Part shown: piece by piece, positions 21,320 to 31,471 of the stretch
How positions within the stretch are numbered: the stretch's first letter is position 1
Layout of the letters: each line of letters starts with the position of its first letter
Origin: Mesobacillus zeae
GTDB taxonomy: Bacteria > Bacillota > Bacilli > Bacillales > Cytobacillaceae
Reading direction: 5' to 3'
NCBI RefSeq assembly: GCF_003570705.1
Contig: NZ_QWVT01000024.1
Span: forward strand, 1-64,000
DNA length: 64,000 bases
Notes under the pieces: model-generated
Databases searched by the model: none
Told to the model about the DNA's origin: nothing
The model's input: the letters and a program-made list of their open reading frames with translations, nothing else
Translations under genes and position numbers: made by a program

Positions 21320-21568
21320 TTTACTCCCCCTATGTTTAAATACTTTTTTTATGACAGATAATTGCGAATACAATTATACTAACGGAGGAAATTTGAAAAA
21401 TCGACCAGTACGACAAAAGAAGTGGCCATTCAGCAATAAAAGTCCTTTCGGGATTTTTTTCGTCATAGTAAAACAAGCTCGATTATTTTCAGATAAAAAA
21501 TAAAATGAAACATTTTCTCCGACGTTGGAAAGAATAGAGAGGACGAAAACACGGGGAAGGTGATTAGT

Positions 21569-21745
21569 ATGAGAAGCAACGGGAAACATGCAGCCTCCCA
21601 AATGGGAGAAAATCAAATATTCAGCGTCGATTTCCATGATTTTATCCAAAAAGAGCAGAACAACAATATGATAGAATTGGCATCTGAATTCGGACTTTGT
21701 CTCCGTGATGTGAAAAAACTGAAAAAACAGTTGGAACGTTCTTGA
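21569..21745 (+). CDS. Small helix-turn-helix-like protein
   Basis: 58 residues. The C-terminal half NNMIELASEFGLCLRDVKKLKKQLERS reads as a helix-turn-helix similar to sigma-70-like small proteins encoded beside hisS in Bacillus; the N-terminal half contains QIFSVDFHDFIQKEQ. GGGAAGGTG lies 6 nt before ATG 21569. No membrane segment. A DNA-binding role is inference only. Confidence 0.65.
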   Translation: MRSNGKHAASQMGENQIFSVDFHDFIQKEQNNNMIELASEFGLCLRDVKKLKKQLERS

Positions 21746-21751
21746 CAACAT

Positions 21752-21780
21752 GATTGCCGCTCTTTATTATTAAGTAAATA
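21752..21780 (+). promoter_or_regulatory. SigA promoter of hisS-aspS leader
   Basis: TTGACA (21752-21757), 17-nt spacer, TATTAT (21775-21780). The start point should lie near 21787, just upstream of the T-box leader. It overlaps the stop region of the small HTH gene. Confidence 0.8.
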
Positions 21781-21786
21781 GTCATA

Positions 21787-22075
21787 CTGAAATATTGCCG
21801 ATGATGGAGAACAGTAGTTGGGAAATACTTGGACAGAGAGGAAATGCCTTGGCTGGAAGCATTTCTGCATGGTGGCTCAATGAATGAACACTCCGTAGGC
21901 TCTTTCCTGAACATTCGCCTTTTGCAAGGCTGTCATTAGGGAAGGACGTTTGCAGGCGTTAACTGTAAAAGTGGAAGTGCATTATGCACTTCAATTAGGG
22001 TGGTACCACGGGAATCCAGGCTCTCGTCCCTTGTTTTTTTTAAAAGACAAGGGACGGGAGCTTTTTTATTTTTAC
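21787..22075 (+). promoter_or_regulatory. T-box riboswitch upstream of hisS
   Basis: The T-box core AGGGTGGTACCACG is at 21997-22010. A terminator (CGTCCCTTG at about 22025 pairing with CAAGGGACG, then T6 at 22062) can be replaced by an antiterminator that includes the T-box. Stem I runs over about 21800-21905, with a likely specifier CAC (His) at 21889-21891 in GAACACTCC. Uncharged tRNA-His should therefore allow readthrough into hisS-aspS. The specifier assignment is by eye. Confidence 0.88.
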
Positions 22076-22103
22076 ATAAGCGAACGTACAGGGAGGTTAT
22101 ATT

Positions 22104-23375
22104 ATGTCAATCAATATTCCGCGCGGAACGAAGGACATTTTGCCTGGTGAATCGGAAAGATGGCAATATATCGAAAATAAGGCGAGGGACATTTGCCGCA
22201 ATTACCAGTATAAGGAGATCCGCACACCGATATTTGAACATACAGAACTGTTTCAGAGGGGTGTAGGAGATACGACCGATATTGTCCAGAAAGAGATGTA
22301 TACTTTCGAGGACAGAGGAGGACGCAGCCTCACTCTCCGCCCGGAAGGAACAGCTTCAACTGTTAGGTCGTATGTTGAGAACAAAATGTTTGGATATCCA
22401 AGCCAGCCAGTCAAGCTGTATTACATGGGACCGATGTTCCGGTATGAACGTCCGCAGGCAGGGAGGTTCCGCCAGTTCGTTCAATTTGGGGTCGAGGCGC
22501 TTGGCAGCAAGGACCCAGCGATTGATGCCGAGGTTATTTCAATGGCAATGGAGATTTATCGGGAATTGGGGCTTAAAAGCCTGAAACTTGTCATTAACAG
22601 CCTGGGGGACAAGGAAAGCAGAAAAGCGCATAGAGAGGCCCTCATTGCACACTTTCAGCCACGGATCGGGGAATTTTGCCATGACTGTCAGAGCAGACTG
22701 GAAAAAAACCCCATGAGAATCCTGGACTGTAAAAAAGATCGAGAGCACGAATTGATGAAGACGGCTCCCGACATTACAGGTTACTTAAATGAAGAGTCAG
22801 CAGATTACTTTGCCAAGGTGAAACAATACCTGACAGCGATGGATATTGAGTTTATAGTGGATCCCAACCTTGTCCGTGGACTTGATTATTATAACCATAC
22901 CGCATTCGAAATTATGAGCAGTGCCGAAGGATTCGGGGCGATCACCACATTGTGCGGCGGAGGCCGGTATAATGGCCTTGTCGAGGAAATTGGCGGTCCT
23001 GAAACACCAGGAATCGGATTTGCGTTCAGTATCGAACGCCTGCTTGCAGCTCTTGATGCAGAGGGTGTGGCAATCCAGAACGAAGAAGGAATTGACTGCT
23101 ATCTCGCTGCGTTGGGAGAAAAAGCGGGAGAATACACAGTCGGCCTTTTGCATGAGCTTCGCCAAGCTGGCATATCGGCAGAACGCGATTACCTTGGCCG
23201 GAAAGTAAAGGCACAGTTCAAGGCAGCGGACAGGCTGAAAGCAAAATATGTCGCCGTTCTCGGTGATGATGAACTTGAAGCGAACACAATCACGTTAAAA
23301 TCGATGGCAGATGGCGGACAGACAGAAGTTCCGCTTGACGATTTCATAGAAACTTTCCGTAAAATCAAGGGTTAA
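22104..23375 (+). CDS. hisS: HisS, histidyl-tRNA synthetase
   Basis: 423 residues. Class II synthetase. Begins [19 protein letters not shown]; motif 2 region [18 protein letters not shown] (about 106-123), HisA-type motifs [15 protein letters not shown] (about 257) and [14 protein letters not shown] (about 288), then a C-terminal anticodon-binding domain. AGGGAGG precedes ATG 22104. Controlled by the T-box upstream and followed 13 nt later by aspS. Confidence 0.97.
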   Translation: MSINIPRGTKDILPGESERWQYIENKARDICRNYQYKEIRTPIFEHTELFQRGVGDTTDIVQKEMYTFEDRGGRSLTLRPEGTASTVRSYVENKMFGYPSQPVKLYYMGPMFRYERPQAGRFRQFVQFGVEALGSKDPAIDAEVISMAMEIYRELGLKSLKLVINSLGDKESRKAHREALIAHFQPRIGEFCHDCQSRLEKNPMRILDCKKDREHELMKTAPDITGYLNEESADYFAKVKQYLTAMDIEFIVDPNLVRGLDYYNHTAFEIMSSAEGFGAITTLCGGGRYNGLVEEIGGPETPGIGFAFSIERLLAALDAEGVAIQNEEGIDCYLAALGEKAGEYTVGLLHELRQAGISAERDYLGRKVKAQFKAADRLKAKYVAVLGDDELEANTITLKSMADGGQTEVPLDDFIETFRKIKG

Positions 23376-23388
23376 AGGAGGAAGTAAA

Positions 23389-25164
23389 ATGTTTGGCAGA
23401 TCATATTTTTGTGGTGAAGTAACAGAGAAAGCAATCGGGGAGAAAGTCACCCTCAAGGGATGGGTACAAAAACGACGGGATCTTGGAGGTCTTATTTTCA
23501 TAGATCTAAGGGACAGGTCAGGGATTGTCCAGATCGTTTTGAATCCGGATGTCTCCAAAGAGGCTCTTGAAACGGCAGAAAAAGTAAGGAATGAATACGT
23601 CCTTGATATTAAAGGAACGGTTGTTGCCCGCCAGGAGGGAACGGTAAATCAAAACCTCAAAACGGGAAAAATTGAAGTGCATGCAGACGAAATTACGATC
23701 ATTAATGAAGCTAAAACACCTCCGTTTGTGATCGCCGACAAAACGGATGTTTCTGAAGATATCCGCCTTAAATACCGCTATTTGGATCTCCGCAGGCCGG
23801 TTATGTTTGAGACTTTTAAGATGCGCCACAAAACCACAAAAGCTGTCCGTGATTTTCTTGACAGCGAAGGCTTTCTTGATATTGAAACACCGATCCTTAC
23901 AAAGAGTACTCCAGAAGGTGCCCGCGATTATTTGGTGCCAAGTCGGGTTCACCCAGGTGAGTTCTATGCTCTGCCGCAATCTCCGCAGCTCTTTAAACAG
24001 ATGATGATGGTTGGCGGCTTTGAACGGTATTACCAAATTGCACGCTGTTTCCGCGACGAGGACCTCAGGGCAGACCGCCAGCCGGAATTTACACAAATTG
24101 ATATCGAGACCAGCTTCTTAAGCCAGGAAGATATCCTTGCACTAACTGAGAGAATGATGCAAAAAGTAATGAAAGAAGTCAAAGGCATCGATATTGAGAT
24201 TCCATTCAAACAGATGAGCTTTGATGAAGCAATGTCCCGTTTTGGTTCGGACAAGCCGGATACAAGATTTGGGATGGAACTTAAAGATTTATCCGAGCTT
24301 GTGAAAGACTCCGGATTTAAAGTGTTTTCCGCAGCTGTCTCCGGCGGAGGCCAAGTGAAAGGTATCAATGTTAAAGCTGCTGCAGGCAGCTATTCCAGGA
24401 AGGATATTGACGGCCTGGCAGAATTCTCCTCCGTATACGGGGCAAAAGGCCTAGCGTGGCTGAAGGTTGAAGAAGACGGGCTAAAAGGACCGATTGCGAA
24501 ATTCTTCAATGCCGAAGAGCAGGAAAAGCTTGCTGACCTGCTCGGGGCATCTGCAGGCGACTTGCTGCTTTTTGTTGCCGATAAAAAGAGTGTCGTAGCA
24601 GATGCTCTAGGAGCGCTAAGGATGAAACTTGGGAAGGAACTTGGCCTTATCGACCAGTCCCTGTTCAACTTCCTTTGGATTACTGACTGGCCGTTGCTCG
24701 AATATGCAGAAGAAGAAGGCCGCTATTATGCAGCCCACCATCCGTTTACGATGCCGGTTCGCAGTGACATTCCTAAACTCGATGAAGCGCCTGGTGAAGT
24801 CAGGGCTCAAGCCTATGATCTTGTCCTAAATGGGTATGAGCTCGGTGGCGGATCGCTGCGTATCTTTGAACGTGACATCCAGGAAAAAATGTTCTCTGTT
24901 CTCGGCTTCACTGAAGAAGAAGCGAAAGCACAGTTTGGCTTCTTGCTTGAAGCGTTTGAATATGGGACACCGCCGCATGGAGGCATTGCACTAGGGCTGG
25001 ACCGCCTTGTCATGCTGCTTGCGGGCCGTTCAAACCTGCGGGATACCATTGCTTTTCCGAAAACAGCGAGCGCTTCCTGCCTGCTGACCGAAGCTCCAGG
25101 AGGAGTCAGCCAGGAACAGCTTGACGACCTGCATCTATCCCTTAATTTAGGGGACAAAGCATAA
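23389..25164 (+). CDS. aspS: AspS, aspartyl-tRNA synthetase
   Basis: 591 residues, the long bacterial form. N-terminal OB-fold anticodon domain ([24 protein letters not shown]), class II catalytic core with [39 protein letters not shown] cut by the bacterial GAD insertion domain, and C-terminal [13 protein letters not shown] motif 3. AAAGGAGG lies upstream of ATG 23389. Co-transcribed with hisS; no separate T-box is seen. Confidence 0.97.
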   Translation: MFGRSYFCGEVTEKAIGEKVTLKGWVQKRRDLGGLIFIDLRDRSGIVQIVLNPDVSKEALETAEKVRNEYVLDIKGTVVARQEGTVNQNLKTGKIEVHADEITIINEAKTPPFVIADKTDVSEDIRLKYRYLDLRRPVMFETFKMRHKTTKAVRDFLDSEGFLDIETPILTKSTPEGARDYLVPSRVHPGEFYALPQSPQLFKQMMMVGGFERYYQIARCFRDEDLRADRQPEFTQIDIETSFLSQEDILALTERMMQKVMKEVKGIDIEIPFKQMSFDEAMSRFGSDKPDTRFGMELKDLSELVKDSGFKVFSAAVSGGGQVKGINVKAAAGSYSRKDIDGLAEFSSVYGAKGLAWLKVEEDGLKGPIAKFFNAEEQEKLADLLGASAGDLLLFVADKKSVVADALGALRMKLGKELGLIDQSLFNFLWITDWPLLEYAEEEGRYYAAHHPFTMPVRSDIPKLDEAPGEVRAQAYDLVLNGYELGGGSLRIFERDIQEKMFSVLGFTEEEAKAQFGFLLEAFEYGTPPHGGIALGLDRLVMLLAGRSNLRDTIAFPKTASASCLLTEAPGGVSQEQLDDLHLSLNLGDKA

Positions 25165-25183
25165 TAGCTTTCTGCTTCGTTCC

Positions 25184-25212
25184 TTGAATTTTTATCAGCT
25201 ATGTGTTATTAT
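25184..25212 (+). promoter_or_regulatory. SigA promoter of 6S RNA gene
   Basis: TTGAAT (25184-25189), exact 17-nt spacer, TATTAT (25207-25212). Start expected near 25220. Confidence 0.78.
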
Positions 25213-25221
25213 TACCTCAAC

Positions 25222-25420
25222 AACAGAAAAGTCCTGATGTGTTCGTTATCCGCCCTGAAGTTTTGACCGAACATATCTACTTCGGGAGCCCGGGGTTTCC
25301 AGACTGCGCAAATGCCTCTCTTATGTGGACTTGCAATGCCTGGGACAGTGCACCCACCTGCTTTGCATAGAGCGGGTTCAAAACGAAGGATTAAAGTTAA
25401 CGGCACGCTTGGGACTTTTC
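25222..25420 (+). ncRNA. ssrS: 6S RNA (BsrA-type)
   Basis: About 199 nt. Closing stem from AAAAGTCC (25227-25234) with GGGACTTTT (25411-25419), a central open region and internal hairpins (e.g. TTTTGACCGAACA, CGAAGGATTAAAG), as in Firmicute 6S RNAs. 6S RNA mimics an open promoter and binds RNA polymerase holoenzyme. Position between aspS and tcdA matches one of the two Bacillus 6S genes. Own SigA promoter and terminator. Exact ends are estimates. Confidence 0.82.
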
Positions 25421-25436
25421 GCTACATAGTACATTC

Positions 25437-25464
25437 ACTCCACGCTAAATGCGTGGAGTTTTTT
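25437..25464 (+). terminator. Terminator of 6S RNA gene
   Basis: ACTCCACGC (25437-25445) and GCGTGGAGT (25451-25459) form a perfect stem with loop TAAAT and a T6 run. Confidence 0.9.
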
Positions 25465-25588
25465 CATGTATAATTGATTATTATTCCTATGAATATACTT
25501 GTATTTAGCATTAGGTATGATATATTGTTAATCGGGTAAAGTGTTAAAAGATTTACTGATGAAAATCAGGTGATTTGGAGTGAGATAA

Positions 25589-26356
25589 ATGCTTCATCAA
25601 TTTTCAAGAAACGAACTCGCCATTGGTCAAGTGGGGCTTGAACGAATGAAGAACAGCACCGTTGCCGTTCTGGGTATCGGCGGCGTAGGATCTTTCGCCG
25701 CTGAAGCACTGGCCAGATCAGGCGTTGGAAGGCTTGTGATTGTTGATAAGGATGATGTTGACATCACCAATGTGAACCGCCAACTTATCGCACTTTTATC
25801 AACGGTCGGCAGGCCAAAGGTTGAAGTGATGGAAGAACGGATAAGGGACATTAATCCCTACTGTGAAGTGATTGCCATGAAAATGTTTTATACAGAAGAG
25901 ACATACGAAGAGTTCTTCAGCCAAGGGCTTGATTTTGTTGTGGATGCGTCCGATACAATTTCTTATAAGATCCATTTGGCAAAAGAATGCCTCAAACGCG
26001 GCATTCCTATCATTTCCAGCATGGGTGCCGCTAATAAAATGGATCCGACACGCTTTCAAATTGCTGATATCTCGAAGACACATACAGATCCATTGGCTAA
26101 AGTAATCAGGACTCGGCTTCGGAAGGAAGGAATCCACAAAGGCCTGCCTGTTGTTTTTTCTGATGAAAGCCCAATCGTGATCAGGGAAGATGTGCGCAAG
26201 GTTGTCGGCAAAGATGACGCAGTAATCAGGAAAGCGAAAATGCCTCCATCCTCGAATGCTTTTGTCCCATCCGCCTGCGGGCTGATTATGGCGAGCTATG
26301 TAGTAAGACAACTGCTTGAGGGAATAAAGATCAAGCGGGCAAATGAGAAAGATTGA
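25589..26356 (+). CDS. tcdA: TcdA, tRNA threonylcarbamoyladenosine dehydratase
   Basis: 255 residues. E1/ThiF-fold enzyme (YrvM/CsdL) that uses ATP to cyclise t6A-37 in tRNA to ct6A. Nucleotide-binding loop GIGGVGS at residues 29-35, then DKDDVDITNVNRQ (about 53-65) with the conserved Asn and Arg. C-terminal PSACGLIMASYVVRQL is typical. Start ATG 25589 gives MLHQFSRNELAIG. Followed by a strong shared terminator. Confidence 0.92.
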   Translation: MLHQFSRNELAIGQVGLERMKNSTVAVLGIGGVGSFAAEALARSGVGRLVIVDKDDVDITNVNRQLIALLSTVGRPKVEVMEERIRDINPYCEVIAMKMFYTEETYEEFFSQGLDFVVDASDTISYKIHLAKECLKRGIPIISSMGAANKMDPTRFQIADISKTHTDPLAKVIRTRLRKEGIHKGLPVVFSDESPIVIREDVRKVVGKDDAVIRKAKMPPSSNAFVPSACGLIMASYVVRQLLEGIKIKRANEKD

Positions 26357-26365
26357 ATAAAAGCA

Positions 26366-26408
26366 GAAGCCCTTCTTCATTGCATTCAATAAAGAAGGGC
26401 TTCTTTTT
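26366..26408 (+). terminator. Bidirectional terminator between tcdA and rarA
   Basis: GAAGCCCTTCTT (26366-26377) pairs with AAGAAGGGCTTC (26392-26403), flanked by an A-rich stretch on the left and TTTTT on the right. It lies between two convergent genes. Confidence 0.88.
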
Positions 26409-26427
26409 GCATGATGGAGAAGGAAAG

Positions 26428-27702
26428 TTATTTTCTGGGTCCCATGATCTTTTCATAAATGGCTGCAAGTGCCTGCTCGAATTTTCCCGTTTTTTTCGGG
26501 TGGTAATAGACTTTGTTTTTCAACTTGTCAGGAAGATATTGCTGCTTCACCCAGCCTCCTTCAAAATCGTGAGGATACTGATAGCCGATCCCGCGCCCGA
26601 GCTCTTTTGCCCCTTTATAGTGACCATCCCGCAAATGGTCTGGGACATCTCCGCTTTTCCCAGCCCTGATATCAGCCAGAGCTGAATCTATTGCCAGATA
26701 GGCGGTGTTAGATTTAGGCGATAAGCATAGTTCAATTACAGCATTGGCTAGTGGGATTCTCGCTTCCGGGAAGCCCAGCCGTTCCGCTGCTTGTATGGCT
26801 GCGAGTGTTCTGGCGCCTGCCTGCGGATTTGCGAGCCCGATATCCTCATAGGCAATGACCACAAGCCTTCTGCCTATGCTGACAAGGTCGCCGGCTTCAA
26901 TCAGCCTACCAAGATAATGGAGGGCTGCATTCGTGTCGCTCCCTCGGATTGATTTTTGGAACGCAGACAGGACATCATAATGTGCATCTCCGTCCTTATC
27001 ATGCACGAGACTCTTTTTCTGCATGGATTCCTCTGCTGCCTGCAGGCTGATCCTGATGATTCCTTCATCAGAAGGCGCGGTAGACAAAACAGCAAGTTCC
27101 AGAGAGTTAAGGGAGCTTCTTACATCTCCTCCGGATGCTTGGGCAAAATAATCCAGTGCTTCTGCATCTATTTCGGCATTATACTTTCCGAGCCCTCTTT
27201 CCCGGTCTGCCAGTGCCCTGTTCAAGGCAATCTTAATATCAGCAGGTTCGAGCGGCTTCAATTCGAATATTTGGGCCCGGCTTCGAATGGCGGGATTGAT
27301 GGCGTGGTAAGGGTTGCTTGTTGTTGCTCCAATCAGGGTGATCATTCCATTCTCAAGATAGGGAAGAAGAAAATCCTGTTTAGCTTTGTCAAGTCTGTGT
27401 ACCTCGTCAAGAAGGAGGATCACTTTACCTGACATTTTTGCTTCTGCTGCAACGATTTCCATGTCTTTCTTATTGTTCGTGACTGCATTCAGTGTCCTGA
27501 AGGCATAGTTTGTGCTGCCGGCAATCGCACTCGCAATCGATGTTTTACCGATCCCTGGCGGCCCGTACAGTATCATGGATGAAAGCTGCCGGGCATTTAC
27601 CATGCGGCGGATGATTTTCCCTTCCCCAACGAGATGTTTCTGGCCGATCACTTCATCTATCGTTCTGGGCCTCATTCTAAAAGCAAGAGGCTTTTCACTC
27701 AT
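26428..27702 (-). CDS. rarA: RarA (MgsA), replication-associated recombination AAA+ ATPase
   Basis: 424 residues. Clamp-loader-like ATPase acting at stalled forks. Starts MSEKPLAFRMRPRTIDEVIGQ; Walker A YGPPGIGKTS near residue 47-56; Walker B LLLDEVHR; sensor 1 GATTSNP; C-terminal tetramerisation region KSIRGSDTNAALHYLGRLIEAGD. ATG 27702 has TTGGGAGAG six nt upstream; another ATG six nt earlier has no space for a site. Divergent from cymR. Confidence 0.95.
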   Translation of the reverse strand: MSEKPLAFRMRPRTIDEVIGQKHLVGEGKIIRRMVNARQLSSMILYGPPGIGKTSIASAIAGSTNYAFRTLNAVTNNKKDMEIVAAEAKMSGKVILLLDEVHRLDKAKQDFLLPYLENGMITLIGATTSNPYHAINPAIRSRAQIFELKPLEPADIKIALNRALADRERGLGKYNAEIDAEALDYFAQASGGDVRSSLNSLELAVLSTAPSDEGIIRISLQAAEESMQKKSLVHDKDGDAHYDVLSAFQKSIRGSDTNAALHYLGRLIEAGDLVSIGRRLVVIAYEDIGLANPQAGARTLAAIQAAERLGFPEARIPLANAVIELCLSPKSNTAYLAIDSALADIRAGKSGDVPDHLRDGHYKGAKELGRGIGYQYPHDFEGGWVKQQYLPDKLKNKVYYHPKKTGKFEQALAAIYEKIMGPRK

Positions 27703-27788
27703 GGTCATCTCTCCCAATAAAAACTGCGCTAATGAATTAAATTTAACATAATAGGAAGCCTGGGCAAATGTATACGTACCGAAATCTG

Positions 27789-27797
27789 TGCTATAAT
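27789..27797 (+). promoter_or_regulatory. Extended -10 promoter of cymR
   Basis: TGCTATAAT at 27789-27797 is an exact extended -10 element; the -35 region (TGTATA, about 27769) is weak. It gives a leader of about 115 nt containing an 8-bp inverted repeat, TTTTTCAC (27853-27860) with GTGAAAAA (27889-27896). Confidence 0.55.
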
Positions 27798-27919
27798 GGC
27801 TAAAGCCAACCTATAGACTAAGGATTTGTAAATGAGTGTATGAAAGGTGCTGTTTTTCACTAAAGGGGATCCGCTTGTTTGGGCATTTGTGAAAAAGAGA
27901 CGAATAGAGGTGCTGTACA

Positions 27920-28342
27920 ATGAAAATTTCGACGAAAGGCCGTTATGGCCTTACAATCATGATTGAACTTGCTAAACGATACGGAGATGGACCTGTTTCG
28001 CTTAAATCGATTGCTGTGACGAATGGCCTGTCCGAGCATTATCTCGAGCAGCTTGTCGCACCCCTGAGAAACGCAGGTCTTGTCAGGAGCATCCGTGGTG
28101 CCTATGGCGGATATCTTCTTGGAGACAAACCGTCAAATATTACTGCGGGAGATATCATCCGGGTGTTGGAAGGTCCCATCAGTCCTGTAGAAGGGATAGA
28201 AGATGAAGAGCCCGCAAAGCGGGAATTGTGGATCAGGATTCGGGATGCCGTTAAAGAGGTCCTGGACAACACGACTATAGAAGACCTTGCCAATCATTCA
28301 GATGATGGCGGGAATTCTGATGCTTATATGTTTTATATCTAA
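27920..28342 (+). CDS. cymR: CymR, Rrf2-family repressor of cysteine metabolism
   Basis: 140 residues. Winged-helix Rrf2 fold: MKISTKGRYGLTIMIELA, recognition helix LKSIAVTNGLSEHYLEQL, wing GAYGGYLLG. It has no cysteine at all, so it cannot carry the Fe-S cluster of IscR/NsrR; this fits CymR, which senses cysteine status through complex formation with CysK. Targets in Bacillus include the yrrT-mtnN-mccAB operon, which is in this window. AGAGGTG precedes ATG 27920. Followed by a cysteine desulfurase and mnmA. Confidence 0.9.
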   Translation: MKISTKGRYGLTIMIELAKRYGDGPVSLKSIAVTNGLSEHYLEQLVAPLRNAGLVRSIRGAYGGYLLGDKPSNITAGDIIRVLEGPISPVEGIEDEEPAKRELWIRIRDAVKEVLDNTTIEDLANHSDDGGNSDAYMFYI

Positions 28343-28369
28343 TTTTAAACTCACAAAGAAGGTGTCATT

Positions 28370-29515
28370 TTGGATAGAATGTATCTAGACCATGCTGCCA
28401 CGACCCCAATCCACCCCGAGGTTGCCAAGACGATGGTGAATGTGATGGAATCAATGTTTGGCAACCCATCAAGCATTCATTCCTTTGGCAGAGAGACAAG
28501 GGGTATTCTTGACAGCGCAAGGGAAACTCTTGCCGCAAACATCGGAGCCAAACCGAACAGCATTATTTTTACAAGCGGCGGAACGGAAGCGGACAACCTC
28601 GCATTAATTGGATATGCGGAAAGCAGCCGTGACAAGGGTCTTCATATCATCACCACGTCAATCGAGCATCATGCTGTCCTCCATAGCTGCGAAGAGCTTG
28701 AGAAACGGGGATTCGAAGTGACGTACCTTGGTGTGGACAAGCAAGGACTTATCTTACTTGACGAATTGAAAAAAGCGCTTCGGGATGACACCATTCTTGT
28801 CTCCGTCATGTACGGAAACAACGAAGTCGGTACTCTGCAGCCCATCATGGAAATAGGAGAACTGCTTTCAGGCCATCAGGCGGCACTCCATACCGATGCT
28901 GTACAGGCATACGGGGTAGAGGAATTGAATGTTGACGACCTTCGGGTCGACATGATGTCAGTATCCGCGCATAAAATCAACGGTCCTAAAGGAATAGGTT
29001 TCTTATATGTCCGGAATGGCATCAAGCTTGCGCAAAGGGCTTTTGGCGGGGATCAGGAACGCAAGCGGCGGGCAGGAACCGAAAATGTCCCAGCCATCGC
29101 AGGATTTGAGAAAGCTGTCCAAATATCCGCCGAAACCCAAAAGACGAGACGAGAAGAGTACAAACAGTATAAAGAAGCCTTCATGAATGTGTTGGACAGT
29201 TTTGATATTCATTATGAACAGAACGGTTTACTTGATCTATCACTTCCGCATATTCTAAACTTAAGCTTTCCGGGAACAAATGTTGAGGCTCTGCTTGTGA
29301 ATCTTGATCTTGCAGGTATCGCAGCATCAAGCGGTTCGGCATGTACGGCAGGCTCCATTGAACCCTCGCATGTCCTTGTGGCCATGTTCGGCGAGGGCTC
29401 GGACAGGCTGGCTAATGCTGTCAGGTTCAGTTTTGGATTGAACAACAGCTTGGAACAAATAAAGAAAGCCGCTGAGGAAACAGCGGCAATTGTCCTCAGG
29501 CTGACAAGCCGTTAA
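28370..29515 (+). CDS. Cysteine desulfurase (YrvO/IscS-like), sulfur donor for MnmA
   Basis: 381 residues. PLP enzyme releasing sulfane sulfur from cysteine. PLP lysine in SAHKINGPKG (about residue 203), active-site cysteine in GSACTAGS (about 325), N-terminal YLDHAATTPIHPEV. TTG 28370 has GAAGGTG about 5 nt upstream; ATG 28379 is an alternative start. In Bacillus the desulfurase encoded directly upstream of mnmA feeds sulfur to tRNA 2-thiouridine synthesis without TusA-E relays. Confidence 0.92.
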   Translation: MDRMYLDHAATTPIHPEVAKTMVNVMESMFGNPSSIHSFGRETRGILDSARETLAANIGAKPNSIIFTSGGTEADNLALIGYAESSRDKGLHIITTSIEHHAVLHSCEELEKRGFEVTYLGVDKQGLILLDELKKALRDDTILVSVMYGNNEVGTLQPIMEIGELLSGHQAALHTDAVQAYGVEELNVDDLRVDMMSVSAHKINGPKGIGFLYVRNGIKLAQRAFGGDQERKRRAGTENVPAIAGFEKAVQISAETQKTRREEYKQYKEAFMNVLDSFDIHYEQNGLLDLSLPHILNLSFPGTNVEALLVNLDLAGIAASSGSACTAGSIEPSHVLVAMFGEGSDRLANAVRFSFGLNNSLEQIKKAAEETAAIVLRLTSR

Positions 29516-29542
29516 TGGACAGGAAAAGAAATGAGCAAGTGA

Positions 29543-30673
<1,131 letters not shown>

Positions 30674-30681
30674 TCATATGG

Positions 30682-30714
30682 ACCCCGGCTCAAACTGAGC
30701 CGGGGTTCGTTTAT
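30682..30714 (+). terminator. Hairpin after mnmA
   Basis: ACCCCGGCTCA (30682-30692) pairs with TGAGCCGGGGT (30696-30706). The following T-run is poor (TCGTTTAT), so termination may be incomplete. Confidence 0.6.
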
Positions 30715-30782
30715 CGAGGGAAGCGGGTGCCCGCTCCCGTTGATTTATGCTATACTTCCATTGAATGGAGCGTGTGTGGAAA

Positions 30783-31439
30783 ATGGACAAAAATGCAAAA
30801 GGAATACAATATATGCAAGAGGGCAAATGGGAAGAAGCAGCGGGGCTTTTTATGGAAGCCATTGAAGAAAATCCGCTTGATACGGTTGCCTATATTAATT
30901 TTGGTAATGTACTTTCCGCCGTTGGAGAAACAGAAAAAGCATTGAAGTTTTACGATAAAGCCATTGACCTAGACAAAGGAGCAGGAGCAGCCTATTACAG
31001 CAAGGGGAACCTGTTCTATGAGCTTGAGCGGTTTGAAGAAGCAAAGGCAATGTTTGAACATGCTATGAAAAATGGTCTGCAGTCGGGTGATAACTTTTTT
31101 ATGCTTGGAATGACCTTACTTCAGCTTGATCAGGGGAAGCTCGCAATCCCTTACTTTCAGAGGAGCACGGAACTGCTTGAAGAAGACGCTGAGGCACGAT
31201 TTCAGTACGGACTCGTCCTGGCAAGAGAGCAGTACATAGATGAAGCAGTCAAACAGCTTGAGAAGTGTATTGCCATTGATCCTTCCCACGCTGATGCCTT
31301 ATACAATTTAGGCGTTGCTTACGGATTCAAGGAAAATGCAGAAAAAGCACTCGAAATGTTTGAACAGGCCCTCGATGTACAACCTGACCATTTGCTGGCG
31401 GCGCATGGCAAAAAATTGATTCAAGAATCGATGGGCTAA
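30783..31439 (+). CDS. Tetratricopeptide repeat protein (YrrB-like)
   Basis: 218 residues made of about six TPR units; examples are YINFGNVLSAVGETEKALKF, YSKGNLFYELERFEEAKAMF and YNLGVAYGFKENAEKALEMF. No signal peptide or membrane helix. TPR scaffolds mediate protein-protein contacts. The gene keeps its Bacillus position between mnmA and recD2, but no partner can be inferred. ATG 30783 (MDKNAKGIQYMQEG) is preferred to ATG 30765, though the ribosome binding site is only moderate. Confidence 0.85.
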   Translation: MDKNAKGIQYMQEGKWEEAAGLFMEAIEENPLDTVAYINFGNVLSAVGETEKALKFYDKAIDLDKGAGAAYYSKGNLFYELERFEEAKAMFEHAMKNGLQSGDNFFMLGMTLLQLDQGKLAIPYFQRSTELLEEDAEARFQYGLVLAREQYIDEAVKQLEKCIAIDPSHADALYNLGVAYGFKENAEKALEMFEQALDVQPDHLLAAHGKKLIQESMG

Positions 31440-31471
31440 TCTAAAAATAAGGCTGGACTGGGGGGATTCTG

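Noticed and set aside
23518-24096. 192-codon minus-strand frame inside aspS
   Set aside because: Antisense shadow of a strongly conserved synthetase gene; composition is atypical.
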